Source: Microbacterium karelineae (lineage in GTDB: Bacteria > Actinomycetota > Actinomycetes > Actinomycetales > Microbacteriaceae). From it: DNA of 64,000 bases. Where the stretch lies: assembly GCF_009745985.1 (NCBI RefSeq), contig NZ_WFIX01000177.1, positions 1 to 64,000 of the forward strand, written 5' to 3'. Numbering within the stretch: the stretch's first letter is position 1; every line of letters begins with the position of its first letter. Positions 7,545 through 16,582 of this stretch are shown here, piece after piece. The notes under the pieces are model-generated. The model made no database searches and had not been told where the DNA came from. It saw nothing but the letters and a program-made list of their open reading frames with translations. Both the position numbers and the translations under genes were made by a program.

Positions 7545-8005
7545 GCCGACAGCGACTCGCGCACCGTGATGGCCTCGCGGTCGAAGCCGTTCGTCATCGT
7601 CAGGTGCTCGACGATGTCGGCCGTGGCGACGAAGCCGCCCAGAAGGGTGACGTGCGTCTCGTGCGCGACCTCATCGCAGAGAACCTCATCGGCGTACGCG
7701 ATCGCGGCGCGCGTCATCGCCGTTCCCGGGCGGCACAGCTGGCCGGTGCCCGGGGCGCCGCGGCGCACCGAGCGATCGAGCCACGTGACGGTCATGCGCG
7801 CGGGGGCGGCGATCCGCCCGATCCAGCTCGCATCGGGCACCTCGAGGAACACGCGGCCCGTGGCGCACAGCGGCAACGTCGCGAGCATCGCCTCCGCCTC
7901 GGCGAGCGCGTGCTCGTCGGCGACGACGAGGTGCTGCACGCGGGCGTGGCGCCGGGCGCGGCACGAGCTGTCGTCGTGGGCTGGGGTGAGGGATCGGGCC
8001 GTCAT
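7535..8005 (-). CDS. Stand-alone SIP-domain protein (siderophore-interacting type)
   Basis: The 156-residue protein resembles the C-terminal domain of siderophore-interacting proteins (SIP). It has VQHLVVADEHALAEAE near residue 23, a strand that reads VFLEVPDA near 52, and a WLDRS segment near 75. The FAD-binding half found in full-length ferric-siderophore reductases is absent, so it cannot carry flavin by itself as seen. An IdeR/DtxR-like box lies just upstream, fitting a role in iron uptake or release. GGGGGG lies 3-8 nt before the ATG. The stop codon is formed by a tandem-repeat unit, so the C-terminus may vary between strains. Confidence 0.75.
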   Translation of the reverse strand: MTARSLTPAHDDSSCRARRHARVQHLVVADEHALAEAEAMLATLPLCATGRVFLEVPDASWIGRIAAPARMTVTWLDRSVRRGAPGTGQLCRPGTAMTRAAIAYADEVLCDEVAHETHVTLLGGFVATADIVEHLTMTNGFDREAITVRESLSAYV

Positions 8006-8025
8006 GATCCCCCCATCATACTCGA

Positions 8026-8044
8026 AGAGGGAAGGCTTACCTAA
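8026..8044 (-). promoter_or_regulatory. IdeR/DtxR-like iron box
   Basis: On the minus strand the 19-mer begins TTAGGTAAGCCT and continues TCC, close to the known DtxR/IdeR consensus (TTAGGTTAG-CTAACCTAA), with one half strongly conserved. It lies 21 nt before the SIP-domain gene and overlaps the stop codon of the preceding gene. Iron-dependent repression is inferred. Confidence 0.6.
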
Positions 8045-8505
8045 CCGTCGATCGGCGGGACGGCGTAGCGGCCCGCGATCGTCAGGCGATTGAACGCGTT
8101 GATCGAGATCGCGATCCAGCTCACCCCCACGTACTCCCGCTCCGTGAGGACGGCGCCGACGCGGTCATACACCTCGTCGGAGACCCCTTCGCGATGGATC
8201 AGGGTATGCGCCTCGGCCAGCTCCAGCGCGGCGCGCTCGCGGTCGCCGAAGACGCCCGACTCCCGCCAGACGGGGATCTGGCCGAGCTCGTCCATCGTGA
8301 TCCCCGCCCGCTGCGCGCGCTCGACGTGCACGCGCACGCAATAGGCGCATCCGTTGATCTGCGAGCAGTGGAGCTGGACGAGCTCGCGCAGGCGATCGTC
8401 GATGCCGTACTCGGCCGCGATGCGGCCGACCTCCTTCGAGAAGGCCTCGAGCGAGCGGTACACGCTCATCGCCGACCGGGCCAGGTGCACGCGCGGTTCG
8501 CTCAT
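8041..8505 (-). CDS. Carboxymuconolactone decarboxylase / AhpD-like protein
   Basis: The 154-residue protein has the AhpD-like fold signature: CSQINGCAYCVRVHVERA near residue 48, containing the CxxC pair and the following histidine used as a redox centre in alkylhydroperoxidase AhpD relatives. The downstream helices (ERAALELAEAHTLIH) also match the family. The start at 8505 is preferred over longer in-frame starts because a TATTCT -10 box ends 7 nt upstream and the extra N-terminus is low-complexity. The probable role is peroxide or thiol chemistry; the substrate is unknown. Confidence 0.88.
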   Translation of the reverse strand: MSEPRVHLARSAMSVYRSLEAFSKEVGRIAAEYGIDDRLRELVQLHCSQINGCAYCVRVHVERAQRAGITMDELGQIPVWRESGVFGDRERAALELAEAHTLIHREGVSDEVYDRVGAVLTEREYVGVSWIAISINAFNRLTIAGRYAVPPIDG

Positions 8506-8512
8506 GTCAGCC

Positions 8513-8518
8513 AGAATA
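8513..8518 (-). promoter_or_regulatory. Putative -10 box (TATTCT) of the AhpD-like gene
   Basis: TATTCT on the minus strand is 7 nt from the ATG at 8505 (leaderless spacing). Confidence 0.5.
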
Positions 8519-8566
8519 GAGGCAGCTCGACGGCCGTCGGGCATTTCTCTCCCAAGGATCCGCACC

Positions 8567-9469
8567 GTGACCATCTCGCACGCCGATCTCGACGAGTTCG
8601 CGTTCCTCGCCGACGAGGCCCGCGCACAGGGCGTCGCCGCGCCGCCCGCGCATCGCGAGCGCCTCCCCCTCCCCGACGGGCGCACGCTGTCGGCCGTGAG
8701 GTATGGCGACGGCGCGCCGCGGGTGGTTCTCCTGCACGGGGCGGGCCTCAACGCCCACACGTGGGACCGCACGGCGATCGCGCTCGGCGTCCCGGCGCTC
8801 GCGATCGATCTGCCAGGTCACGGCGAGTCGTCGTGGCGAGAGGACGCGGCGTACACCCCGTCGGTCCTCGCCCCCGACCTCGCCCGCGGAATCGAAGAAT
8901 GGACGAGCGGCCCCGTCGCCGTCGTCGGCCATTCGCTCGGCGGCTTCGCGGGCATCGAGGTGTCGGCCCAGCGCCCCGACCTGGTCTCGCACCTCATGCT
9001 CGTCGACATCGTGCCCGGCGCGGGGCGCGGCGGCATCGCGAGCCTCGGGCCGTTCTACGAGCGCCTCGAGTTCGAGTCCGTCGACGCCGTGCTCGACCAC
9101 GCGGTCGCGTTCGGCCTGGGCGGCGCCCGCGAGCAGGCCCGTCGCGGCGTGCTGCTCAACACGCGCGCCCGCGCCGACGGCGTCATCGAGTGGAAGCACC
9201 ACATGGCGCGCCTCCTCTCGCCGTCGGCGCCCGAGGCGCACCCCGCAGAGATCGACCACGAGGCCGGCTGGACCGCGCTGACGAGCCTGGAGGCGCCCGT
9301 CACCCTCGTCGCCGGTTCGCGCGGCTTCCTCTCCGACGACGACGTGCGCGCGTTCCAGGCGGCGCGCCCCGCGGATCCCGTCACGATCCTCGACGCCCCG
9401 CACAACGTGCAGGAGACCGCGCACATCGACCTCGCGCGCCTCGTGCGCGCCCACATCGCACAGGCCTGA
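8567..9469 (+). CDS. Alpha/beta-fold hydrolase
   Basis: The 300-residue protein has the alpha/beta hydrolase landmarks: VVLLHGAGLNAHTW (oxyanion HG), DLPGHGES, the nucleophile elbow VGHSLGG with the catalytic serine, and a late histidine in APHNVQETAH. The acid is probably in the LVAGSRGFLSDDD segment. The reaction and substrate cannot be told from sequence. The GTG start at 8567 follows AAGGAT at a normal distance. It lies 19 bp before the peptide-transporter lipoprotein gene and may be transcribed with it. Confidence 0.85.
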   Translation: MTISHADLDEFAFLADEARAQGVAAPPAHRERLPLPDGRTLSAVRYGDGAPRVVLLHGAGLNAHTWDRTAIALGVPALAIDLPGHGESSWREDAAYTPSVLAPDLARGIEEWTSGPVAVVGHSLGGFAGIEVSAQRPDLVSHLMLVDIVPGAGRGGIASLGPFYERLEFESVDAVLDHAVAFGLGGAREQARRGVLLNTRARADGVIEWKHHMARLLSPSAPEAHPAEIDHEAGWTALTSLEAPVTLVAGSRGFLSDDDVRAFQAARPADPVTILDAPHNVQETAHIDLARLVRAHIAQA

Positions 9470-9488
9470 CGGCCCGGAAGGATCGCCG

Positions 9489-11021
9489 ATGACCCGCTCC
9501 CCGTCCTCGCGCCGCGCCCGCCGCCGGCTCGCGTCCTCCGCCCTCGTCGCGGCCGCGGGCATCGCCCTCGCCGCGTGCGCGCCGAGCGCCGAGTCAGGAC
9601 CCGTCGACGAGCCGGATCCCGACGCGACTCTCCGCGTCGGCCTCGTGCTCGAACCGACGAACCTCGACATCCGCCGCACGGCGGGCGCCGCTCTCGAGCA
9701 GGCCCTCATCGACAACGTCTACGAGGGTCTCGTCCGGCGCGGCCACGGCGAGGAGATCCTCCCGGCGCTCGCGAGCGAGTGGGAGGTCTCGGACGACGGG
9801 CGCACCTACACGTTCGCTCTGGAGGAGGGTGTGAGCTTCCACGACGGATCCGAGCTCACGGCCGACGACGTCGTGGCGTCGCTCGACGACACCCGATCCG
9901 ACGAGTCGATGTCCGGATACGCCGATCTGCAGGTGATCGACGCGGTCACGACAATCGACGACCGCACGGTCGAGATCGCCCTCACCGAGCCGAACCAGAA
10001 CCTTCTCTTCACCCTCTCGGGCCCCGCCGGCCTCGTCTTCGACGCCGACGACGACACCGACATGAAGACGTCCGCGAACGGCACAGGTCCGTTCGCGCTC
10101 GAGCGGTGGAACCAGGGCGACAGCATCGTTCTCACCCGCTTCGACGGCTACTGGGGCGCCCCCGCGGGAGTCGCGGAGGTCGTGCTCACCTACATCCCCG
10201 AGGCGACCGCCCTCGTGAACGCCGGCCTCGACGGGTCCCTCGACGTGCTCACGGGCGTCGAGGCCGACCTCGCGCCGCAGCTCGACGAGCAGTTCGACAT
10301 CACCGAGGGAGACACGACCGACAAGTTCATCCTCGCCTTCAACAGCCGCACGGAGCCGCTCGACGACGCCCGCGTGCGCGAGGCGCTGCGCCTCGCGATC
10401 GACCACGATGCGATCATCGAGGCCGTCGGAGCCGGGCACACCCAGTTCGGGCCGATCCCGAGTCTCGACCCCGGCTACGAGGACCTCGCGGGCACCATCT
10501 CGCACGACCCCGACCGCGCGCGCGAGCTGCTCGACGAGGCGGGCGCGAGCGACATCTCGCTCGAGCTGACCATCCCCTCCGCCTATACGACCCGCGTGTC
10601 CACCCTGCTGGTGTCGATGTTCGACGACATCGGCGTGACGCTCGAGGTGGACCCCGTCGAGTTCTCGACCTGGCTGCAGGACGTGTATACGAACCGCGAC
10701 TACGAGCTCAGCTACGTCAACCACGTCGAGGCGCGCGACTTCGCGACGTGGACGGATCCCGACTACTACTACGCGATGGGCGACGCCGACGCGCTCGCCC
10801 AGGTGCAGGACCTCTACGACGACGCGATGCGCGAGATCGACCCCGACGCATCCGCGGCGCTGCTCGCGGAGGCGGCGCGCGTGGTCGCGTCCCAGCACCC
10901 CGCCGACTGGCTGTTCACGCGCAGCGACATCGTCGCGACCGCGCCGTACGTCCAGCGCTTCCCCGCCTCGTCGACGAGCACGCGCCTGCCGCTCGCCGGC
11001 GTGACCGTCGCGGCCTTCTGA
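9489..11021 (+). CDS. Peptide/opine ABC transporter substrate-binding lipoprotein
   Basis: The 510-residue protein is a family 5 solute-binding protein (DppA/OppA type). It has a twin-Arg-rich signal peptide ending in the lipobox LAAC with Cys30, then the RVGLVLEPTNLDIRRT start of the mature domain and the FALEEGVSFHDGSELTADDV motif typical of the family. It should capture oligopeptides, nickel chelates or similar ligands outside the membrane and deliver them to the permeases encoded next. An AAGGAT ribosome site precedes the ATG. It is the first gene of a tightly packed five-gene importer operon. Confidence 0.93.
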   Translation: MTRSPSSRRARRRLASSALVAAAGIALAACAPSAESGPVDEPDPDATLRVGLVLEPTNLDIRRTAGAALEQALIDNVYEGLVRRGHGEEILPALASEWEVSDDGRTYTFALEEGVSFHDGSELTADDVVASLDDTRSDESMSGYADLQVIDAVTTIDDRTVEIALTEPNQNLLFTLSGPAGLVFDADDDTDMKTSANGTGPFALERWNQGDSIVLTRFDGYWGAPAGVAEVVLTYIPEATALVNAGLDGSLDVLTGVEADLAPQLDEQFDITEGDTTDKFILAFNSRTEPLDDARVREALRLAIDHDAIIEAVGAGHTQFGPIPSLDPGYEDLAGTISHDPDRARELLDEAGASDISLELTIPSAYTTRVSTLLVSMFDDIGVTLEVDPVEFSTWLQDVYTNRDYELSYVNHVEARDFATWTDPDYYYAMGDADALAQVQDLYDDAMREIDPDASAALLAEAARVVASQHPADWLFTRSDIVATAPYVQRFPASSTSTRLPLAGVTVAAF

Positions 11022-11037
11022 CGGGGCCGGCCCGCCC

Positions 11038-11988
11038 GTGCTCCGCTACGCAGCCACGAGGATCCTGCTCCTCGCGCTGGGTCTCGCCGTCGCGAGCGCG
11101 CTGATCTTCGGGACGCTGCGGATCCTGCCGGGCGACGTCGCGCAGATGATCGCCGGCACCGAGGGGACACCGGCGCAGGTCGCGGCGATCCGCGCGGATC
11201 TCGGCCTCGACCGGCCGCTCGTCGCCCAGTACCTCGACTGGATCGGATCCGTCGCCTCGGGCGACTTCGGGCGGTCGCTCGTGACGGGAGCCCCCGTGAT
11301 CGACGAGATCGCCGCGAAGGCTCAGGTGACGATCCCTCTCGGGGCGATGGCCCTCGCGATCGCCCTCGCCCTCGCCGTCCCGCTCGGCGTGCTCTCGGCC
11401 GTCCGCCGCGGGCGAGCGTCCGGCACGGCCCTCAGCGTCGGCGCCCAGCTGCTCGCCGCCGTCCCCGTCGTCTGGGCGGGCCTCATGCTCGTCGTCGTCT
11501 TCGCGATCGTCCTCGGATGGCTGCCCGCGCAGGGCTTCCCCCGGACGGGCTGGCGGGATCCGGGGCTCGCGCTGCGCGCCCTGATCCTGCCCGCCGTGAC
11601 GATCGGCGTCGTCGAGGGCGCGATGCTCATGCGCTTCGTCCGCAGCGCGACGCTGCAGGCGACGGGCGAGGACTTCGTCCGCACGGCCGCGGCCAAGGGG
11701 CTCACCCGCACGGGCGCCCTCGTGCGGCACGGGCTGCCCACTGTCGGGCTCTCGGTCGTGACCGTCCTCGGCCTCCAGATCGCGGGGATCCTCGTCGGCG
11801 CCGTCGTCATCGAGCAGGTCTTCTCGCTCCCCGGGATCGGGCGCATGCTCGTCACCGACGTCGGCGCGCGCGACCTCGTCAAGGTGCAGGGCGAGCTGCT
11901 CGTCCTGACGGGCTTCGTGCTCGTCGTCGGCTTCCTCGTCGACCTCGCGCACCACGCGATCGACCCTCGACAGCGGGAGCGCGCATGA
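11038..11988 (+). CDS. Peptide ABC transporter permease, DppB type
   Basis: The 316-residue protein has an N-terminal membrane helix, the LRILPGDVAQMIAG segment of DppB/OppB proteins, five further hydrophobic helices and the terminal EQVFSLPGIGRMLVTDV motif that is characteristic of the family. It pairs with the next permease to form the transmembrane channel. It starts with GTG 16 bp after the lipoprotein gene, and its TGA overlaps the ATG of the next gene. Confidence 0.92.
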   Translation: MLRYAATRILLLALGLAVASALIFGTLRILPGDVAQMIAGTEGTPAQVAAIRADLGLDRPLVAQYLDWIGSVASGDFGRSLVTGAPVIDEIAAKAQVTIPLGAMALAIALALAVPLGVLSAVRRGRASGTALSVGAQLLAAVPVVWAGLMLVVVFAIVLGWLPAQGFPRTGWRDPGLALRALILPAVTIGVVEGAMLMRFVRSATLQATGEDFVRTAAAKGLTRTGALVRHGLPTVGLSVVTVLGLQIAGILVGAVVIEQVFSLPGIGRMLVTDVGARDLVKVQGELLVLTGFVLVVGFLVDLAHHAIDPRQRERA

Positions 11989-12863
11989 GGGCGCCCCTGT
12001 GGCTCGCGCGGCTCTGGCGGATCCCGGCGGGGCGCATCTCGGCGATCATCGTCGCGGGCACACTCGCCGTCGCCGGCGTCGCGCTCGTGTGGACGCCGTT
12101 CGACCCGCGTCACGCGGATGCCTACGCGGCCTGGCTCCCTCCCGGCTGGCCGCACCTGCTCGGCACGGATGATGCGGGCCGCGACATCCTGTCGCTGCTC
12201 ATGGCCGGATCCCGCGTCACGGTGCTCGTCGCGATCGGCGCCGGTGCGGTCGCGACGATCGTGGGGATCCTGCTCGCGGCGCTCGGCGCGCTCACGGCCC
12301 GGCCTGTGCGCGAATCGGTCGCGGTGATCGTCGACGTCCTCATCGCATTTCCGGTTCTGCTCATCGCGATGATGATCTCGGCGGTGTGGGGCGGATCCCT
12401 GTGGGTCGTCGTCTGGAGCGTCGGCATCGGCTACGGGGTCAACATCGCCCGCGTCGCGCGCGGCGAGCTGCGGCGCGTCGGCCACGCCGACTTCGTGCTC
12501 GCCGCCCGCGCCTCGGGGCTCACGCGCGGCCAGATCCTCGCGCGCCACCTGCTGCCGAACGCGGCTCCCGTCTTCATCGTGCAGCTCTCGTGGTCGATGG
12601 CGGCCGCCGTGCTCGCCGAGGCGGGGCTGTCGTATCTCGGGTTCGGCGCCCCCGTGACCGAGCCGAGCTGGGGGCTGCTGCTCAGCGAGCTGCAGGATTA
12701 CGTGTCGATCCACCCGTGGAGCGTGCTCTGGCCGGGCCTGGCCATCACGGCGACCGTGTTCGCGCTCAATCTCCTCGGCGACGCCCTGCGCGAGGCGACG
12801 GATCCCGTGCTCGCCCGCCGCGGACGCCGCCCGCAGACCCACACGCCGGGGGTGGTCGCGTGA
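11985..12863 (+). CDS. Peptide ABC transporter permease, DppC type
   Basis: The 292-residue protein carries the LGTDDAGRDILS motif of DppC/OppC permeases, several membrane helices, and the coupling loop AARASGLTRGQILARHLLPN that contacts the ATPases. The ATG overlaps the stop of the upstream permease (ATGA), and its own stop overlaps the GTG of the ATPase gene, indicating [13 protein letters not shown] coupling. Confidence 0.92.
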   Translation: MRAPLWLARLWRIPAGRISAIIVAGTLAVAGVALVWTPFDPRHADAYAAWLPPGWPHLLGTDDAGRDILSLLMAGSRVTVLVAIGAGAVATIVGILLAALGALTARPVRESVAVIVDVLIAFPVLLIAMMISAVWGGSLWVVVWSVGIGYGVNIARVARGELRRVGHADFVLAARASGLTRGQILARHLLPNAAPVFIVQLSWSMAAAVLAEAGLSYLGFGAPVTEPSWGLLLSELQDYVSIHPWSVLWPGLAITATVFALNLLGDALREATDPVLARRGRRPQTHTPGVVA

Positions 12864-13651
12864 GCCTCGAGGTGTCGGATCTCGGCATCGCCTTCCGCGG
12901 CGAGCGCGTCGTCGACGGCGTCTCGTTCGCGGTCGCCGACGGGGAGCGCCTCGGGCTCATCGGCGAGTCGGGGTCCGGAAAGTCGCTGACGGCGCTCGCG
13001 ATCCTCGGCCTGCTGCCGGACGGCGCCGAGGTGACCGGATCCATCCGCTGGAACGGGCGCGAGCTCGTCGGCCTCGACGACCGCGAGTTCGCCCGCGTGC
13101 GCGGCGACGAGGTCGGCATGGTGTTCCAGGAGCCGCAGACGGCGCTCAATCCGATCCGCCCCGTGGGGCGGCAGATCTCCGAGTCCGCGCGGATCCATCG
13201 CGGGCTGGGGCGGCCGGCCGCGCGGCGCCTCGCGGTCGAGCTCGCCCGCCGGGTCGCCCTGCCGGATCCCGAATCGATCGTCTCGCGCTATCCGCACCAG
13301 CTCTCGGGTGGCCAGCGCCAGCGCGTCGCGATCGCGATGGCCCTCGCATGCGATCCCGATCTGCTCGTGGCGGACGAACCCACCACGGCCCTCGACGTGA
13401 CGGTCCAGGCCGAGGTGCTCGACCTGCTCGGGCGGCTCGTCGACGAGCGCGGGATGTCGCTCGTGTTCATCACGCACGACCTCGCGGTGCTCGCGCAGGT
13501 CGCGACGCACGGCGTCGTGCTCGAGCGGGGCCGGGTCGTCGAGCGGGCGCCCATCGCGCGCCTCCTCTCGGCGCCGTCGCATCCCGTCACACGCGGGCTG
13601 CTGCGCGATGCGACCGCGACCCTCTGGCGGGCGGAGGGGCGCGATGGCTGA
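12860..13651 (+). CDS. Peptide ABC transporter ATPase, DppD type
   Basis: The 263-residue protein has Walker A GESGSGKS at 35-42, the Q-loop FQEPQTALNP, the signature LSGGQRQR, Walker B LLVADEPT and the switch histidine in ITHD. The FQEPQTALNP form is typical of Dpp/Opp ATPases. The C-terminal region is shorter than in many family members, which often add an Fe-S-like motif after residue 280. GTG start overlapping the previous stop. Confidence 0.92.
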   Translation: MSLEVSDLGIAFRGERVVDGVSFAVADGERLGLIGESGSGKSLTALAILGLLPDGAEVTGSIRWNGRELVGLDDREFARVRGDEVGMVFQEPQTALNPIRPVGRQISESARIHRGLGRPAARRLAVELARRVALPDPESIVSRYPHQLSGGQRQRVAIAMALACDPDLLVADEPTTALDVTVQAEVLDLLGRLVDERGMSLVFITHDLAVLAQVATHGVVLERGRVVERAPIARLLSAPSHPVTRGLLRDATATLWRAEGRDG

Positions 13652-14429
13652 CACGATCGTCCGGGCACAGGGCCTCTCGCGGACGTTCCCGATCCCTCGG
13701 CGCACGATCTTCGAGCGTCGGCGCCGGGCGCCGGCGCTGCACCAGACCGACCTCGAGGTGCGACGCGGATCCGCGCTGGGCATCATCGGCGAATCGGGCT
13801 CCGGCAAGTCGACGCTCGCCCGCCTGCTCCTGGGGCTCGACGTGCCGACGACGGGATCCGTGGAGGTCGCCGGCCGCCCCGTCGACGCGACCTCCCGCGC
13901 CCGTCGGCTGCACTGGCTGCGCCGCGTGTCCGGCATCGTCCTGCAGGACCCGTACGGCTCGCTCGACCCGCGCATGAGCGTGGGACGCATCGTCGGCGAG
14001 CCGCTCTGGGCGCTCGACATCCCCGGCGACCGCCGGGCTCGCGTGCGCGAGGTGCTCGATCAGGTCGGGCTCTCCGCGGACTCCGCCGATCGCCACCCGC
14101 ACGAGTTCTCGGGCGGGCAGCGCCAGCGGATCGCGCTCGCACGGGCGATCGTGCACCGCCCCGAGGTGCTCGTGGGCGACGAGCCGCTGTCAGCCCTCGA
14201 CGTGACCGTGCGTGCCCAGATCCTCGAGGTCCTGCGCGGGCTCGTCCGCGATCAGGGGATGACGCTCCTGCTCGTGAGCCACGACCTCGGCGTCGTGCAG
14301 AACCTCTGCGACGAGGCCGTCGTCATGACCGAGGGGCGCATCGTGGAGCGGGGATCCACCCGGGATGTGCTGCAGCGCCCGACCCACGCGTACACGAAGC
14401 GCCTGCTCGCCGCGATCCCGACCCTCTGA
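13644..14429 (+). CDS. Peptide ABC transporter ATPase, DppF type
   Basis: The 261-residue protein has Walker A GESGSGKST, Q-loop LQDPYGSLDP, signature FSGGQRQR, Walker B LVGDEPLSALD and switch histidine VSHD. It is the second nucleotide-binding subunit of the importer. The ATG at 13644 overlaps the last 8 bases of the previous gene; an earlier in-frame start would extend further into it and is less likely. It closes the operon. Confidence 0.92.
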   Translation: MADTIVRAQGLSRTFPIPRRTIFERRRRAPALHQTDLEVRRGSALGIIGESGSGKSTLARLLLGLDVPTTGSVEVAGRPVDATSRARRLHWLRRVSGIVLQDPYGSLDPRMSVGRIVGEPLWALDIPGDRRARVREVLDQVGLSADSADRHPHEFSGGQRQRIALARAIVHRPEVLVGDEPLSALDVTVRAQILEVLRGLVRDQGMTLLLVSHDLGVVQNLCDEAVVMTEGRIVERGSTRDVLQRPTHAYTKRLLAAIPTL

Positions 14430-14443
14430 CCTCGCGGCGCCGG

Positions 14444-14449
14444 TATCGT
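14444..14449 (+). promoter_or_regulatory. Putative -10 box (TATCGT) of the nitroreductase gene
   Basis: TATCGT ends 7 nt before the ATG at 14457, indicating a leaderless transcript separate from the dpp operon. Confidence 0.5.
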
Positions 14450-14456
14450 CGCAGAC

Positions 14457-14885
14457 ATGGCACTCCAGGGCGAATACCTTCCGAGCACATCCGAGTGGGC
14501 GCGCACCCAGGCGGAGGCGTACGAGCAGTCGCAGGGCGCCGAGGCGGCCGACCTCCGCGGTGTGCCGATCATCGTGCTCACGACCGTCGGGGCGAAGACC
14601 GGCGGCCTGCGCAAGACGGCCCTCATGCGCGTCGAGCACGACGGACGCTATGCCGTCGTCGCGTCGAAGGGCGGGGCCCCGAAGCCCCCGGCCTGGTACT
14701 GGAACATCCGACGGAACCCCCACGTCGAGCTGCAGGACGGCGACGTCACGCGCGAGTTCACCGCGCGCGAGCTCGAGGGCGACGAGTACGGCGAGTGGTG
14801 GGAGCGCGCCGTCGCCGTGTGGCCCGACTACGCCGAGTACCAGAAGAAGACCGACCGGAGGATCGCGGTGTTCGTGCTCGAGTGA
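14457..14885 (+). CDS. Deazaflavin (F420)-dependent nitroreductase family protein
   Basis: The 142-residue protein belongs to the DDN/DUF385 family of small beta-barrel oxidoreductases that use reduced coenzyme F420. Typical features are [20 protein letters not shown] in the middle, [20 protein letters not shown] (phosphate/deazaflavin contacts) and a [15 protein letters not shown] end. The substrate is unknown. It is preceded by its own -10 box and is convergent with phnN. Confidence 0.9.
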   Translation: MALQGEYLPSTSEWARTQAEAYEQSQGAEAADLRGVPIIVLTTVGAKTGGLRKTALMRVEHDGRYAVVASKGGAPKPPAWYWNIRRNPHVELQDGDVTREFTARELEGDEYGEWWERAVAVWPDYAEYQKKTDRRIAVFVLE

Positions 14886-14891
14886 GCGCGC

Positions 14892-15428
14892 TCAGCGCAG
14901 CGCGCGCAGGAAGCCCACGAGGGTCGCTCCGGCCGCGTCGACCGTGCCGTCGTTCACGATCTCGAGGTCGGCCGCGACACGCGGCGACGCGCGGGCGATC
15001 CGCGCGCGGGCCGCGGCCTCGTCCTCGCGGCCGCGGGCGAGGATCCGCGCGAGGCGCACCTCGGCCGGCGCCGTGATGCACACGACGACGACCCGGGCGA
15101 AGGCCGCGCGCGCCTCGCCGACGGATCCGCGCGAGATGTTCGCGACGATGATGCGCCCCGCGTCGATCTGTCCGCGGACGGACGCGGGGATCCCGTAGCC
15201 GAGACCGTGGGCGCGCCAGGTGAGGGCGAAGTCGCCGCGCGCCTCCGCCGAGGCGAACGCGTCGCTCGCGACCGGCTCGTGGTCCTCCCCCGGCCCAGAC
15301 GGACGCGTGACGCACCGGCGCGGGAACACGAATGCGTCCTCCGCCGCGAGAGCGTCGCGCGCGTATCCGAGGATCGTGTCCTTGCCGGATCCGCTCGGAC
15401 CGACGATCGCGACGAACGCGCCCGTCAT
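14892..15428 (-). CDS. phnN: Ribose 1,5-bisphosphate phosphokinase PhnN
   Basis: The 178-residue P-loop kinase (Walker A GPSGSGKDT at about 10-18) resembles guanylate kinase, as PhnN does. It phosphorylates ribose 1,5-bisphosphate to PRPP, the last step that returns the sugar of the C-P lyase pathway to nucleotide metabolism. VTRPSGPGEDHEP matches the family's TRP segment. Its ATG overlaps the phnM stop (ATGA), and it is the final gene of the phn operon. Confidence 0.9.
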   Translation of the reverse strand: MTGAFVAIVGPSGSGKDTILGYARDALAAEDAFVFPRRCVTRPSGPGEDHEPVASDAFASAEARGDFALTWRAHGLGYGIPASVRGQIDAGRIIVANISRGSVGEARAAFARVVVVCITAPAEVRLARILARGREDEAAARARIARASPRVAADLEIVNDGTVDAAGATLVGFLRALR

Positions 15429-16582
15429 GCGACCCTCTGTCCCTCGCGCCACACGCCGCGCACGATCGGCACCGACGCGGTCATGCCAGGGGCGCCCTCG
15501 TAGGCGTGCACGCGCACGAGATCGCCCCGTCGCCCCGGCGCGATGACGCCGCGGTCGTCGAGGCCCGCCGCGCGCGCGGGATTCGCGCTCACGAGGGCCG
15601 CCGCCTGCGGCAGCGCGATGGCGCCCTCGTCGACGAGGCGGAACACGGCCTGCAGGGGGCTCGCCGGGACGTAGTCGCTCGAGAGGATGTCGAGCACTCC
15701 GTCCGCGAGGAGGTCGGCGGCGGCGACGTTGCCCGAGTGGGATCCGCCGCGCACGATGTTCGGCGCGCCCATCACGACGAGCTGCCCGGCCCGCCGCGCC
15801 GCGCGCGCCGCCGCGATCGTCGTCGGGAACTCCGAGATGTGCACGCCGAGCGCCGCCGACTCGTCGACATGCTCCTGCGTCGCGTCGTCGTGGGCCGCCA
15901 TGCGGATCCCACGCGCCGCCGCGCGCTCCGCGAGCCGGTGTCGATTGATGTCCGAGAACTCGGCCGCGAGCGCGTGCAGCTGGTCCACATGCTCCGCGAA
16001 CTGCGCCGCGGACATGCCGTGCTTGCCGACCATGTAGGTGCGGAACGCCTCGACGTCGGCGTACTGCCGCTGCCCCGGCGTGTGATCCATGAGCGAGACC
16101 ATGCGCACGCGGTCGTGCCCGCCGAGCTCGTCGAAGACCTCGACGACGTCGGGCGTCGCGACCTCGCAGCGCAGGTGCACGTAATGCTCGGCGCGCAGGA
16201 TCCCGCTCTCCGCCGCATGCAGGAGCGCATCGACGAGGATCGGCGCCCTGCTCGCAACGCGGTTCTCGCCGGGGCCCGAGCCGATGCGCAGGGCGTCGAG
16301 CACGGTCGTCACGCCGGATGCCGCCATCTGCGCGTCGTGTGCGACGACGGCGGGGATCGGATCCCAGTAGCGCTTCGGCCGCGGCTGGAAGTGCGACTCG
16401 ACCTGGTCGGTGTGCAGTTCGACGAGGCCGGGGAGCAGGTGGTCGCCGCCCATGTCCTCCCCGGCGCGCGTCGCGCCCTCCGTGACGTCGACAATCCGGC
16501 CGCCTGCGACGCGGACGGACCCGCGGATCACCTCGCCTGGCAGCACGATACGGGCGTTCGTGAGGATCGTCTCGTGGGTCAT
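15425..16582 (-). CDS. phnM: Alpha-D-ribose 1-methylphosphonate 5-triphosphate diphosphatase PhnM
   Basis: The 385-residue amidohydrolase-fold enzyme releases pyrophosphate from ribosyl-phosphonate triphosphate to give the substrate of the C-P lyase PhnJ. Metal-binding features are LLPGLVELHTDQVESH near residue 50, the MAAHDDATQEHV segment near 240 and ILSSDYVPASPL near 315. The length is like E. coli PhnM (about 380). It overlaps both neighbours by ATGA junctions. Confidence 0.94.
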   Translation of the reverse strand: MTHETILTNARIVLPGEVIRGSVRVAGGRIVDVTEGATRAGEDMGGDHLLPGLVELHTDQVESHFQPRPKRYWDPIPAVVAHDAQMAASGVTTVLDALRIGSGPGENRVASRAPILVDALLHAAESGILRAEHYVHLRCEVATPDVVEVFDELGGHDRVRMVSLMDHTPGQRQYADVEAFRTYMVGKHGMSAAQFAEHVDQLHALAAEFSDINRHRLAERAAARGIRMAAHDDATQEHVDESAALGVHISEFPTTIAAARAARRAGQLVVMGAPNIVRGGSHSGNVAAADLLADGVLDILSSDYVPASPLQAVFRLVDEGAIALPQAAALVSANPARAAGLDDRGVIAPGRRGDLVRVHAYEGAPGMTASVPIVRGVWREGQRVA

